Source of the DNA: Hoeflea marina | Lineage (GTDB): Bacteria > Pseudomonadota > Alphaproteobacteria > Rhizobiales > Rhizobiaceae | NCBI RefSeq assembly: GCF_003182275.1 | Contig: NZ_QGTR01000007.1 | Coordinates: forward strand, 62,001-126,000 | Length of the DNA: 64,000 nt | Direction: 5' to 3' | In this document: in pieces, positions 44,563 to 53,353 of the stretch | How the letters are laid out: every line of letters begins with the position of its first letter | Position numbering within the stretch: position 1 is the stretch's first letter | Translations under genes and position numbers: made by a program | The notes under the pieces: generated by a model | Told to the model about the DNA's origin: nothing | The model's input: only the letters and a program-made list of their open reading frames with translations | The model's database searches: none

Positions 44563-45366
44563 ATGCCCTTCATCATGACCACACCACCTCCAGCGCCCAC
44601 GAATATCAACGAAATCCCGCCGTCAGTGGGCGATCGAGTGCTGCTCAACGACCCCAAGCAGGATCCCATTCCTGATGTCATCGCGGAACCGCTCTATGCC
44701 TTCATACGACAGGACGGGCAATTTCTGAACTTCGACCGCCGGGCAATGAACCTGCAGGTCTATGGCCAGTGGAATCTGGTGTTTGCCACAACGATCAGCA
44801 GGGATACGCCCATCACGCAGCAGTTGACTGAAGAAATGGGGATCGTCACCAGTAGCGAAGAGGAGCGTTCCTTCGCCGCAACCATCGGAGTAGATCTCGG
44901 CGTGCCGAGTCTCAACCTTGGCGCAATGATTTCGACGACCCTGTCGGCCGTGACGCGGCAGTCAATTCAGACGAGCAGCAAGACGACGTTGTCGACAACC
45001 TTCGACGCAACCACTGACAAGCCGGAATCGACGATCTGGTATTGGCAACTCAGGCTGAGCTATGAGGTCGACGGTACGGTTGTCGCCTTCGCGCCGCGCG
45101 ATGCAAAGGCAGCGGCGCTACTGACCCAAAATGTCAATACAAATGCTGGACCTGGCAAGCAACGATCTGGCGGCGGCGCGATCCCGGTCCGGCGTTTTCC
45201 CGGCCGGGAATTCACCCAGACGCTAATGGTGGCGGATCAGATTTTCCGCACCACACAGTTCCCGCGCAGCAGCGCCGAGGTTGTGGTCGCCGATGCAGTC
45301 GGAAACAAGAGCAGCGTCCCCGAATTCGACAGCCAGGTCAGTGCCGGCGATCGTCAGGCGGCCTGA
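44563..45366 (+). CDS. unknown protein, possibly a beta-pore or lipocalin-like secreted protein
   Basis: This 267-residue protein is not one I recognise. It has a proline-rich start, PTNINEIPPSVGDRVLLND, no clear signal peptide, and a middle part (about 100-165) rich in serine and threonine with alternating polar and hydrophobic residues (SLNLGAMISTTLSAVTRQS, then SIQTSSKTTLSTTFDATTD), the kind of stretch that forms transmembrane beta-hairpins in aerolysin/Mtx2-type pore-forming proteins. WYWQLRLSYEVDG follows. The resemblance is to pattern only. ATG at 44563 is preferred for the AGGAAAGGAAAG site; an in-frame ATG lies 11 codons earlier. GC content is visibly lower than in neighbouring core genes, suggesting later arrival. 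Confidence 0.6.
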   Translation: MPFIMTTPPPAPTNINEIPPSVGDRVLLNDPKQDPIPDVIAEPLYAFIRQDGQFLNFDRRAMNLQVYGQWNLVFATTISRDTPITQQLTEEMGIVTSSEEERSFAATIGVDLGVPSLNLGAMISTTLSAVTRQSIQTSSKTTLSTTFDATTDKPESTIWYWQLRLSYEVDGTVVAFAPRDAKAAALLTQNVNTNAGPGKQRSGGGAIPVRRFPGREFTQTLMVADQIFRTTQFPRSSAEVVVADAVGNKSSVPEFDSQVSAGDRQAA

Positions 45367-45580
45367 AACTGCACCATTTGTAGATACCGCATCTGCAATT
45401 GGCCCAGATGCTTATGCCAGCAGTCTTCAGGGGGTCTCACTGAGCGCTGCAGGCATAGGCCAGAGGCTTATCCGTCTCTATGCATCAAGTGGAATGTGCG
45501 TGGGGCAGGCGCCGTTAAAGGCCCAAGCCCCTGGGATAAAATGTATGGGCAGGTTCCGCGGTTGCTTGCCCAATGGGCCT
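45367..45580. other. 214 bases without a recognised gene, before repeat copy 3
   Basis: An open frame overlaps the end of the unknown gene and runs on here (VDTASAIGPDAYASSLQG, ending after a short cysteine stretch), but it has no start site of its own and no family likeness. Base composition stays low in GC up to the repeat. Confidence 0.45.
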
Positions 45581-45684
45581 AATGCATGTCGCCCGAAAGT
45601 GTGCAGCGGTTTCGGGACCACGACATGCAAAATCATAGAGCTAAAGCACATCGCGTGAATCTGAGCTCATGCGATGGGCTTTAG
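45581..45684 (+). repeat. RIME-like repeat, copy 3
   Basis: Modules A (GCATGTCGCCCGAAAG to CGACATGC) and B (CTAAAGCACATCGCG to GCGATGGGCTTTAG) are both present. The end of module B, TTAG, supplies the TAA stop of the convergent TPR gene, whose coding sequence ends at 45681. Confidence 0.87.
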
Positions 45685-46544
45685 CGGACCCTTGCCAGGC
45701 CGTCGGTCGCCGGCTTGTACTTCGGATCCAGCTGCACCGCATGGGAGTAGGAGCGGATCGCCTTGGCCTTCTCGCCACGGCGCTCATAGATCAGGGCCTG
45801 GTTGGCCCAGGATTCCGCAACCTTGGCATTGAGATCGATGGCCCGGTTGAAATCCGCGAAGGCATTGTCGTCGTCGTTGAGCGCCACATAGGAAATTCCC
45901 CTGCCATTGTAGGGCTCGGGGGAGTTGGGCGCCAGCGAGATGGAGTTGGAGAAATCCTCGATCGCCTTCTCGTGCTGGCCGCGCAGCTGGAAGATCAGGC
46001 CGCGGTTGTGGTAGGCGCGCGGGTCGGTGGTGTCGAGGTCAATTGCGCGGTCGTAGTCGGCAGCCGCCTCGTTGATGCGCCCGGCCTGACGGTAGAGGTT
46101 GCCGCGACCGATATAGGCGACATCGTAGCGCGGATTGATCTGCAGGGCCCGGTTGTAGTCGTTGGCGGCTTCGGCGACATTTCCGGTGTTGCGCTGGATC
46201 AGCGCGCGGTTGGCGTAGGCCTGGTAGAAGCCCGGCTTGAGCTTGATGGCCATGTCGAAATCGGCGAGCGCATTGCTGAACTGGCCGCTGCGGCCATAGG
46301 CAGCACCGCGGACATTGTAGCCCTCGGGGTCGCTCGGATTGCGCCGGATCACATCCGTCAGCGACGAGATGTTCTCGCTGGTGCCCTGGGCGCTGTCGAG
46401 CTGGATGGCGTCGACCGGAGTGCTCGTGGTGGCGCAGCCCGACAGGGCCAGACCGAGTGCCGCCATGGCGGCGAGCATGGCAATCTGATGACCGCCCAAT
46501 CGGGCGTCGCGCCGGTTTGTCATGTCTGCCACGCCATACCTCAT
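45681..46544 (-). CDS. TPR-repeat lipoprotein
   Basis: This 287-residue protein has a signal peptide ending in a lipobox, LALSGCATT (cysteine near residue 36), then a series of tetratricopeptide repeats; recurring units are NALADFDMAIKLKPGFYQAYANRA, EAANDYNRALQINPRYDVAYIGRG and EAAADYDRAIDLDTTDPRAYHNRG. It resembles NlpI-type outer-membrane lipoproteins that serve as scaffolds for envelope enzymes. The start is uncertain between ATG at 46542-46544 and 46521-46523. The stop codon comes from repeat copy 3, so the C-terminus (KPATDGLARVR) may have been trimmed. Confidence 0.87.
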   Translation of the reverse strand: MRYGVADMTNRRDARLGGHQIAMLAAMAALGLALSGCATTSTPVDAIQLDSAQGTSENISSLTDVIRRNPSDPEGYNVRGAAYGRSGQFSNALADFDMAIKLKPGFYQAYANRALIQRNTGNVAEAANDYNRALQINPRYDVAYIGRGNLYRQAGRINEAAADYDRAIDLDTTDPRAYHNRGLIFQLRGQHEKAIEDFSNSISLAPNSPEPYNGRGISYVALNDDDNAFADFNRAIDLNAKVAESWANQALIYERRGEKAKAIRSYSHAVQLDPKYKPATDGLARVR

Positions 46545-46579
46545 TCCGCCGCCAGCATCGCAACTGACAAAATTCCATG

Positions 46580-46611
46580 AAAAAGGCGGCAACGAATGAA
46601 TCGTCCCCGCC
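46580..46611 (-). terminator. rho-independent terminator of rpsU
   Basis: On the minus strand, GGCGGGGACGA and TCGTTGCCGCC pair (two mismatches) around a short loop, and the stem ends in TTTTT. It lies about 45 bases after the rpsU stop codon. Confidence 0.75.
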
Positions 46612-46653
46612 TCGTCTCTTATCATTGCCCAATCAGGCAAAAAAACGGCAAGT

Positions 46654-46893
46654 TCAGCGTGCGGGCGCCGCGACCGGACGGCCACCGCCGATGAGGCCTT
46701 CGCGCTGGGCGCGCTTGCGGGCAAGCTTGCGCACGCGGCGCACGGCTTCTGCCTTCTCACGGGCGCGCTTCTGGGAAGGCTTCTCGTAAAAATCGCGCAT
46801 CTTCATTTCGCGGAAAATGCCTTCGCGCTGCATCTTCTTTTTCAGAGCGCGGAGCGCCTGATCGACATTGTTATCGCGGACAAGTACCTGCAC
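46654..46893 (-). CDS. rpsU: 30S ribosomal protein S21
   Basis: This 79-residue protein matches S21: [53 protein letters not shown] is seen in consecutive pieces, followed by an Arg-rich tail typical of rhizobial S21. S21 sits on the small-subunit platform and aids initiation. GTG at 46891-46893 is the family start, with AAGGAACGGG upstream. It is followed by its terminator and then by the TPR lipoprotein gene. Confidence 0.95.
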   Translation of the reverse strand: MQVLVRDNNVDQALRALKKKMQREGIFREMKMRDFYEKPSQKRAREKAEAVRRVRKLARKRAQREGLIGGGRPVAAPAR

Positions 46894-47240
46894 GTTGATC
46901 CCGTTCCTTCGAGTTTTTCGTTGGCTGAAAATTGCTTTCGGACAAACAAACAATTGTTCGTTCGGCCGGGTAGCGTTACGATTGACGTGGCGGATACCAG
47001 TTTTGGTTTCCCGAGTCCAGTGGGTTTTCGATTTCCGGACCCGGTCGCGGCACCTTTGGTGCGGGTTTTTGCCGCATTTGGTGGTTCGCAAGGGTTAACG
47101 GGCGGCCGCGCAGGGCGAATTGATCCAGGCTCGAAATCGTGCGACGTCTCTGCGGCTTCCGGAGTCGCAAAGGGGCCTTTGCCGCGACACGGAATTTGCT
47201 TTTCATGCCTGAATTGTCCCGGATTGTTGGAGCTGACGCC
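46894..47240. other. 347-base divergent control region of rpsU and soxB
   Basis: The region holds the promoters of both genes. At about 46938-46969 an imperfect dyad centres on AATT (ACAAAC/AATT/GTTCGT with CGGAC and TTCGG farther out), a possible operator or leader hairpin for rpsU. No glycine-type or other riboswitch was recognised, though one might be expected near sox genes. Confidence 0.45.
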
Positions 47241-48494
47241 ATGCGCAAATATTCGATCTTCGCCGTCGCCCGGGAGGCGATGCGTGGACACAAGGGGTGG
47301 GACAAGCAGTGGACTTCGCCGGAGCCGAAGAAGGAGTACGACGTCATCATCGTCGGCGCCGGCGGCCACGGTCTCGGCACCGCTTACTATCTGGCCAAGG
47401 AGCACGGCATCACCAACATCGCGGTGATCGAGAAGGGCTGGCTTGGCGGCGGCAACACCGGACGCAACACCACCATCATCCGCTCGAACTATCTCTATGA
47501 CGAGAGCGCCGGGCTGTACAATCACGCGCTCAATCTCTGGGAGGGCCTGTCGCAGGACCTCAATTACAATGTGATGTATTCGGCCCGCGGCGTGATGATG
47601 CTCTCGCACAATGTCCATGACGTGCAGGGTGCGAAGCGCCACATCCACGCCAACCGACTCAACGGCGTCGACAACGAATGGATGACGCCGGAACAGGCGA
47701 AGGCGTTCTGCCCGCCGCTCAACATCTCGCAGACGGCCCGCTATCCGGTCATGGGCGCCGCCCTGCAGCGCCGCGGCGGGGTCGCCCGCCACGACGCGGT
47801 GGCCTGGGGCTATGCCCGCGGCGCCGCCGACCGCGGCGTGCATGTGATCCAGAACTGCGAAGTCACCGGCGTGCGCCGCGGCGCGGACGGAGCTGTCGAG
47901 GGCGTCGACACGACGCGCGGCTTCATCGGCGCCAGGAAAGTCGGCGTTGTTGCCGCGGGCCACACATCGGTGATCATGGAGATGGCCGGCGTGCGCATGC
48001 CGCTCGAAAGCTTTCCGCTGCAGGCGCTCGTTTCCGAGCCGGTCAAGCCGATCTTTCCCTGCGTGGTGATGTCGAACACCGTGCATGCCTACATTTCCCA
48101 GTCCGACAAGGGCGAACTGGTCATCGGCGCCGGCACCGACCAGTACACGTCCTATTCGCAGACCGGCGGGCTGCACATCCTCAGTCACACGCTCGACGCC
48201 ATCTGCGAGATGTTCCCGATCTTCAACCGCATGAAGATGCTGCGCTCCTGGGGCGGCATCGTCGATGTGACGCCGGACCGCTCGCCGATCGTCGGCAAGA
48301 CGCCGGTGCCGGGGCTTTTCGTCAATTGCGGCTGGGGCACCGGCGGTTTCAAGGCGACTCCGGGCTCGGCGCATGTCTTTGCCCACACCATCGCCCGCGA
48401 CGAGCCGCACAGGATCAACGCCGGCTTCACGCTCGACCGGTTCCGCTCCGGTCGCCTCATCGACGAGGCCGCGGCCGCGGCCGTGGCGCATTGA
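47241..48494 (+). CDS. soxB: sarcosine oxidase subunit beta
   Basis: This 417-residue flavoprotein subunit oxidises sarcosine to glycine and formaldehyde. It has the FAD motif VIIVGAGGHGLGTA near residue 36, IEKGWLGGGNTGRNTTIIR, and GGVARHDAVAWG near residue 184, whose histidine is probably the covalent FMN anchor of heterotetrameric sarcosine oxidases. The C-terminus has TPDRSPIVGKTPVPG and GWGTGGFKATPGSA. TTGGAG lies upstream of the ATG at 47241; an in-frame ATG 12 codons earlier is less likely. Gene order soxB-soxD-soxA-soxG follows. Confidence 0.94.
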   Translation: MRKYSIFAVAREAMRGHKGWDKQWTSPEPKKEYDVIIVGAGGHGLGTAYYLAKEHGITNIAVIEKGWLGGGNTGRNTTIIRSNYLYDESAGLYNHALNLWEGLSQDLNYNVMYSARGVMMLSHNVHDVQGAKRHIHANRLNGVDNEWMTPEQAKAFCPPLNISQTARYPVMGAALQRRGGVARHDAVAWGYARGAADRGVHVIQNCEVTGVRRGADGAVEGVDTTRGFIGARKVGVVAAGHTSVIMEMAGVRMPLESFPLQALVSEPVKPIFPCVVMSNTVHAYISQSDKGELVIGAGTDQYTSYSQTGGLHILSHTLDAICEMFPIFNRMKMLRSWGGIVDVTPDRSPIVGKTPVPGLFVNCGWGTGGFKATPGSAHVFAHTIARDEPHRINAGFTLDRFRSGRLIDEAAAAAVAH

Positions 48495-48609
48495 GCATGG
48501 CGAACCCTGATCGTTTCATTTCGCTGCGACGCGCCCCTGCGGGAACCCCGAACACGGGCGATCCGGCGACAGCCGCACTCAAAACCAAGATCTGACCGAG
48601 GCCAATCCC

Positions 48610-48945
48610 ATGCTTTTGATCCACTGCCCCTACTGCCAGGAAGAGCGCCCGGAGCTTGAGTTTCGCAACACCGGCGAGGCCCATATCGCCCGTCCCGCCG
48701 ACATTGCCAATATCAGCGACGAGGCCTTCGAGGTGTTCTTCTTCCTGCGTGACAACCCCAAGGGCCTGACCTACGAGCGCTGGCGCCACATCCACGGCTG
48801 CGGGCGCTTCTTCAATGCGGTGCGGGACACGGTCTCCGACAAGTTCGTGACCACCTACAAGGCCGGCCTGCCGAAGGTGGCCGTGGTTCGTGCTGACGAT
48901 GGTTCGGTCAGGGTTTCCGACCGTGTCGAAGGAGCAGGTCTATGA
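48610..48945 (+). CDS. soxD: sarcosine oxidase subunit delta
   Basis: This 111-residue subunit carries the zinc-binding residues of the heterotetramer: CPYC at residues 6-9 and HIHGCGRFF near residue 60, with FRNTGEAHIARP typical of SoxD. It is structural and holds the complex together. Its stop overlaps the soxA start by four bases (ATGA). Confidence 0.93.
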   Translation: MLLIHCPYCQEERPELEFRNTGEAHIARPADIANISDEAFEVFFFLRDNPKGLTYERWRHIHGCGRFFNAVRDTVSDKFVTTYKAGLPKVAVVRADDGSVRVSDRVEGAGL

Positions 48946-51938
48946 GCGGCGCCAACCGGATTGCAGGCAAGGGACGGCTGACGCCGGCCAGGACTGTCCG
49001 CTTCACCTTCGACGGCCAGGCGCTGACGGCGGTCGAAGGCGACACCCTCGCCTCGGCGCTGATTGCCAACGGCATCCACCTCACCGGCCGTTCGTTCAAG
49101 TATCACCGTCCGCGCGGCATGCTTTCGGCCGGTCCGGAGGAGCCCAATGCGCTGATGGACATCGGTCGCGACAGCGCGCGCCGCACTCCCAATGTGCGCG
49201 CCACGGTCCAGGAAGTCTTTGACGGCATGCAGGCCAAGTCGCAGAACCGCTGGCCTTCGCTGTCCTTCGACATCGGCGCGGTCAACAATCTCGCCTCGCC
49301 GATGTTTGCCGCGGGCTTCTACTACAAGACCTTCATGTGGCCGAAGGCCGCCTGGAAGAAGCTCTATGAGCCGGTGATCCGCAACGCCGCCGGTCTCGGC
49401 GTCTCGCCCTCGGAGCGCGACCCGGACCACTATGCCAATCATCACGCCCATTGCGACGTGCTGGTCATCGGCGGCGGCGTCGCCGGGCTTGCCGCGGCGC
49501 TGTCGGCCGCGCATGCGGGCGCCGAGGTCATCATCTGTGACGAACAGCCGGAGATGGGCGGCGCGTTCCGCCACGAAACCGACACGACGATCGCCGGCAA
49601 ATCCGGTTTTGACTGGGCCCAGGCCGTCGTGGCCGAGCTCCGCGCCATGGACAATGTCCGGGTGCTCACCCGCACCACCGCTTTCGGCTACCAGGCACAG
49701 AACCATGTCGGACTGGTCGAGCGCGTCACCGAGCATCTGGCCGCGCCCGATGCGCGGTTGCCGCGCGAGCGGATGTGGCAGGTGCGCGCCAGGCAGGTGG
49801 TGATCGCCACCGGCGCCATCGAGCGGCACATGGTATTCGCCAACAACGACCGTCCCGGCATCATGCTGGCCTCGGCGGCGCGCACCTTCCTCAACCATTT
49901 CGGCGTCGCTGTCGGCGCCAGGGTCGGCGTCTACACCGCCAATGATTCGGCCTACAACGCGGCGTTCGACCTGAAGCGGGCCGGCGTTTCCATTCCGGTG
50001 ATCGTCGATGTGCGTCCCCAGGTCGATGCGGCGCTTCTCGCCCGCGCGGCAGACCTCGGCATCGAGGTGCTGACCGGTCACGCGGTGGTCGACACCAAGG
50101 GCTCGCTCCGCGTCAGGTCGATGAAGGTGGCCCGCATCGGCGGCGGGGGCGGCAAGGACTACGCCATCGATGCGCTGATCATGTCGTCGGGCTGGACGCC
50201 GTCGGTGCACATGTATTCGCAGTCGCGCGGCAAGGTGGTCTGGGACGAGGCGTCGGAACGCTTCCTGCCGGGCGTGCATCCGCAGGCCAGCATGAGCATC
50301 GGCGCCTGCAACGGCACCGATGATCTCAACGAGACCATCGCCGAAGCCGTCCGCGCCGGCCGCGAATCGGCCGAGAAGGCCGGCGTCGCCTCGGGCGGCG
50401 GCTGGGCGCCTCCGGCAGCTGTGGCCGGCACCAGCTGGGCCGGCAACATGATGGGCAGCGGCGAGGGCGCCGGACCGGACACCACGGTCAAGGCCTTCGT
50501 CGACTTCCAGAACGACGTCACCGCCAAGGACATCCGTCTGGCTGTGCGCGAGGGCATGGAGTCGATCGAGCACGTCAAGCGCTTCACCACCAACGGCATG
50601 GCCACCGACCAGGGCAAGACCTCCAACATCCACGGCCTGGCGATCGCCGCCGAGATGCTGGACCGGCCGCTGCCGAAGGTGGGGCTGACCACCTTCCGCT
50701 CGCCCTACACCCCGGTGACCTTCGGCGCCATCGTCAACCATTCCCGCGGCGCGCTGTTCGATCCGACGCGGAAGACGCCGATGCACGACTGGGAAGCTGC
50801 ACATGGCGCGGTGTTCGAGGATGTCGGCCAGTGGAAGCGGGCCTGGTATTATCCGCGCACCGGCGAAGACATGCATCAGGCCGTCAACCGCGAGTGCCGC
50901 ACCGTCCGCGAGGCCGCCGGGCTGTTCGACGCCTCGACGCTCGGCAAGATCGAGGTGGTCGGCCCCGACGCGGCCGCCTTCCTCAACCTGCTCTACACCA
51001 ACAGCTGGGACAAGCTGGAGCCGGGCCGCTGTAAATACGGCATCATGCTGCGCGAGGACGGCTTCATCTATGATGACGGCGTCGTCGGCCGGATGGCCGA
51101 GGACCGCTTCCATGTCACCACCACCACCGGCGGCGCGCCGCGGGTGATGCACCACATGGAGGACTACCTGCAGACCGAATTCCCGCACCTGAAGGTGTGG
51201 CTGACATCGACCAGCGAGCAGTGGGCTGTGATCGCCGTCCAGGGTCCGAAGGCGCGCGAGATCATCGCGCCGCTGGTCGAAGGCATCGACATGTCCAGCG
51301 AGGCGATGCCGCATATGAGCGTCCGCGAGGGCCGGATCTGCGGCGTGCCGACGCGGCTGTTCCGCATGTCGTTCACCGGCGAGGCCGGCTTCGAAGTCAA
51401 CGTGCCCGCCGATTACGGCAAGGCCGTCTGGGAGGCCATCTGGGCCCGGGCGGAGCCGATGGGCGCCTGCGCCTACGGCACCGAGGCCATGCATGTGCTG
51501 CGCGCCGAGAAGGGCTACATCATCGTCGGCCAGGACACCGACGGCACGGTGACGCCCGATGACGCGGGTCTCAACTGGGCGGTGGCGAAGAAGAAGCCGG
51601 ACTTTGTCGGCATTCGCGGCATGAAGCGCCCCGATCTGGTGCGCGAGGGCCGTAAGCAGCTCGTGGGCCTGCAGACGCGCGATCCGAAGATCGTGCTGGA
51701 GGAGGGCGCACAGATCGTCGCCGATCCAAACCAGACCGTGCCGATGAAAATGCTGGGCCACGTCACGTCGTCCTACTGGTCCGAGAATTGCGGCCGCTCC
51801 ATCGCCATGGGCGTGGTCGCCGGCGGCCGATCGCTGATGGGCCAGACACTCTATGTGCCGATGCCGGACCGGACCATCGAGGTCACGGTCACCGACACGG
51901 TCTTCATCGACAAGCAGGGAGAACGCCTCAATGGCTGA
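48942..51938 (+). CDS. soxA: sarcosine oxidase subunit alpha
   Basis: This 998-residue subunit has an N-terminal small domain related to 2Fe-2S-like folds (TFDGQALTAVEGDTLASALIANG), an NAD-binding Rossmann domain (VLVIGGGVAGLAAALSAAHAGAEVIICDEQ, about 175-200), a second dinucleotide motif (VGARVGVYTAND), and a C-terminal aminomethyltransferase domain from about 610 (SPYTPVTFGAIVNHSRG onward) that binds tetrahydrofolate and captures formaldehyde as 5,10-methylene-THF. Residues match family length. It overlaps soxG by eight bases. Confidence 0.94.
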   Translation: MSGANRIAGKGRLTPARTVRFTFDGQALTAVEGDTLASALIANGIHLTGRSFKYHRPRGMLSAGPEEPNALMDIGRDSARRTPNVRATVQEVFDGMQAKSQNRWPSLSFDIGAVNNLASPMFAAGFYYKTFMWPKAAWKKLYEPVIRNAAGLGVSPSERDPDHYANHHAHCDVLVIGGGVAGLAAALSAAHAGAEVIICDEQPEMGGAFRHETDTTIAGKSGFDWAQAVVAELRAMDNVRVLTRTTAFGYQAQNHVGLVERVTEHLAAPDARLPRERMWQVRARQVVIATGAIERHMVFANNDRPGIMLASAARTFLNHFGVAVGARVGVYTANDSAYNAAFDLKRAGVSIPVIVDVRPQVDAALLARAADLGIEVLTGHAVVDTKGSLRVRSMKVARIGGGGGKDYAIDALIMSSGWTPSVHMYSQSRGKVVWDEASERFLPGVHPQASMSIGACNGTDDLNETIAEAVRAGRESAEKAGVASGGGWAPPAAVAGTSWAGNMMGSGEGAGPDTTVKAFVDFQNDVTAKDIRLAVREGMESIEHVKRFTTNGMATDQGKTSNIHGLAIAAEMLDRPLPKVGLTTFRSPYTPVTFGAIVNHSRGALFDPTRKTPMHDWEAAHGAVFEDVGQWKRAWYYPRTGEDMHQAVNRECRTVREAAGLFDASTLGKIEVVGPDAAAFLNLLYTNSWDKLEPGRCKYGIMLREDGFIYDDGVVGRMAEDRFHVTTTTGGAPRVMHHMEDYLQTEFPHLKVWLTSTSEQWAVIAVQGPKAREIIAPLVEGIDMSSEAMPHMSVREGRICGVPTRLFRMSFTGEAGFEVNVPADYGKAVWEAIWARAEPMGACAYGTEAMHVLRAEKGYIIVGQDTDGTVTPDDAGLNWAVAKKKPDFVGIRGMKRPDLVREGRKQLVGLQTRDPKIVLEEGAQIVADPNQTVPMKMLGHVTSSYWSENCGRSIAMGVVAGGRSLMGQTLYVPMPDRTIEVTVTDTVFIDKQGERLNG

Positions 51939-52497
51939 TATCGCGCACGCCCACCGTTCCGAGCCATTGTCCGGGCGCGTCGCCGGCGCCGCTGGTGTCA
52001 CGGTCACGCCGGCGCCTGCCGCCGGCCGCGTGGCGCTCCGGGTCAATCCGTCCGAAGCCGGACAGCTGTCGTCGATCCTCGGCCTCGCGCTGCCGCTCAG
52101 TCCGAAGACATCGGTCACGACCGAGACCGGACGCATGGCACTGTGGCTCGGTCCCGATGAATGGCTGCTGATCGATGCGTCGGTCGACGCCGGCCCGCAC
52201 TTGACCTCGGCGCTGTGCGAGGCCGGCGTGCTGGTCTCGGCGGTCGATGTGTCCCACCGCAACACCGCGATATTGGTCGAAGGCGCAGGCGCGCAGGCGA
52301 CGCTCGAATCGGGCTGCCCGCAGAACCTGTCGCTGACGGCGTTTCCGGTCGGCGCCTGTTCGCGCACGGTTCTCGGCAAGATCGAGGTGGTGATCCTGCG
52401 CACCGGCGCTGAGGCGTTCCGGGTCGAGTGCTGGCGCTCGTTCTCCGATTACGCCTTCACCTTCCTCGCCGACGCGGCAGGCGACGCGCTCGCCTGA
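51931..52497 (+). CDS. soxG: sarcosine oxidase subunit gamma
   Basis: This 188-residue subunit folds like the last part of the folate-binding aminomethyltransferases and completes the heterotetramer. Recognisable parts are LGLALPLSPKTSV, ALWLGPDEWLLI, SAVDVSHRNTAILVEG and SRTVLGKIEVVILRTG, all common to SoxG. It is the last sox gene and is convergent with the MaoC-type hydratase gene. Confidence 0.92.
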   Translation: MADIAHAHRSEPLSGRVAGAAGVTVTPAPAAGRVALRVNPSEAGQLSSILGLALPLSPKTSVTTETGRMALWLGPDEWLLIDASVDAGPHLTSALCEAGVLVSAVDVSHRNTAILVEGAGAQATLESGCPQNLSLTAFPVGACSRTVLGKIEVVILRTGAEAFRVECWRSFSDYAFTFLADAAGDALA

Positions 52498-52600
52498 GCC
52501 AGGCTTCGGCCGGGTGGCGGACGACAGCGACCGATTCCGCCGACAGCGGGTTTCGGCGCGGTCGGCGGATGAAGCGCCGCTGGCTCCCGATCCGGCGTCG

Positions 52601-53089
52601 TCAGACGGTCGCGGGGCGGTCCTTGGGGTCGAACTGGATGATGGTCAGCCACTTGGCGACCAACGCCGGCTTCGTCTGGCTCTCGATCTCGATCGTAACG
52701 TCATAGGTGACCATCACCATTCCGGCGCCGCGAAACCGTGCATCGGCCAGCACGAAGCGGCCGCGAATGCGGGCACCCGCCGGGACCGGAGCCATGAAGC
52801 GGACCTTGTCGAAGCCGTAATTGATGCCCATCGTCTGCTCGCGCACCTTGGGCAGGCAGTCGTAATTCATCGCCGAGAGCATCGACAGGGTGAGAAAGCC
52901 GTGGGCGATGGTGCCGCCGAACGGCGTTTCGGCCGCCCTGGCAGGATCGACATGGATGAACTGATGGTCGTCCGTGGCGGCGGCAAACTGGTCAATCCGC
53001 GATTGCGGCATCGCCATCCATTCGGAAATTCCCTGTTCGCTTCCGATCAGGCCGATGATATCGGCCAATGCTATTTCGCGCGGCGCCAT
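52601..53089 (-). CDS. MaoC/NodN-like (R)-specific enoyl-CoA hydratase
   Basis: This 162-residue protein has the MaoC hot-dog fold with the hydratase motif DDHQFIHVDPARAAETPFGGTIAHGFLTLSML near residue 40, where Asp and His are the catalytic pair. It hydrates enoyl-CoA to (R)-3-hydroxyacyl-CoA, a supply route to polyhydroxyalkanoate or a fatty-acid/aromatic route. It resembles the NodN group. It is monocistronic between soxG and repeat copy 4. Confidence 0.88.
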   Translation of the reverse strand: MAPREIALADIIGLIGSEQGISEWMAMPQSRIDQFAAATDDHQFIHVDPARAAETPFGGTIAHGFLTLSMLSAMNYDCLPKVREQTMGINYGFDKVRFMAPVPAGARIRGRFVLADARFRGAGMVMVTYDVTIEIESQTKPALVAKWLTIIQFDPKDRPATV

Positions 53090-53129
53090 GGAGTGTGTCC
53101 TGCAGTTGAAACGGGTTCAAGGTCTTCAT

Positions 53130-53264
53130 CTAAAGCACATCGCGTGGATTCAGATTCGCGCGATGTGCCTTAGCTCTTTGCTTATGCATGTCGCCCGAAA
53201 CCGCTGCACACTTTCGGGCGACATGCATTAGAACGCTTTTGCTCCTCATGGAATCGCAAAAGCG
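53130..53264 (-). repeat. RIME-like repeat, copy 4
   Basis: Modules B (CTAAAGCACATCGCG to GCGATGTGCCTTAG, 53130-53173) and A (ATGCATGTCGCCCGAAAC to CTTTCGGGCGACATGCATTA, 53184-53230) are in inverted orientation relative to copies 1-3. Module D follows in degenerate form (AACGCTTTTGC to GCAAAAGCGC, 53232-53263). Here the repeat does not reach a stop codon: it lies upstream of the MaoC start and about 90 bases past the glgX stop. Confidence 0.87.
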
Positions 53265-53353
53265 CCCAACTCATCGACTTGTCGCATTGTTCGGCCAGGA
53301 AGTGAAACCCGCCTCTCAACGTCATGCGCTGCAGGCCTCTGCCTGCCGTTGGC

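Noticed and set aside
45281-45658. A 125-codon open frame overlapping the end of the unknown gene and repeat copy 3
   Set aside because: It has no ribosome-binding site, no family likeness, and its end lies inside the repeat; kept only as a note on the gap.
48855-52403. A very long open frame antisense to soxDAG
   Set aside because: It mirrors the high-GC coding bias of the sox genes on the opposite strand, has no family motifs, and the plus-strand genes are unmistakable.
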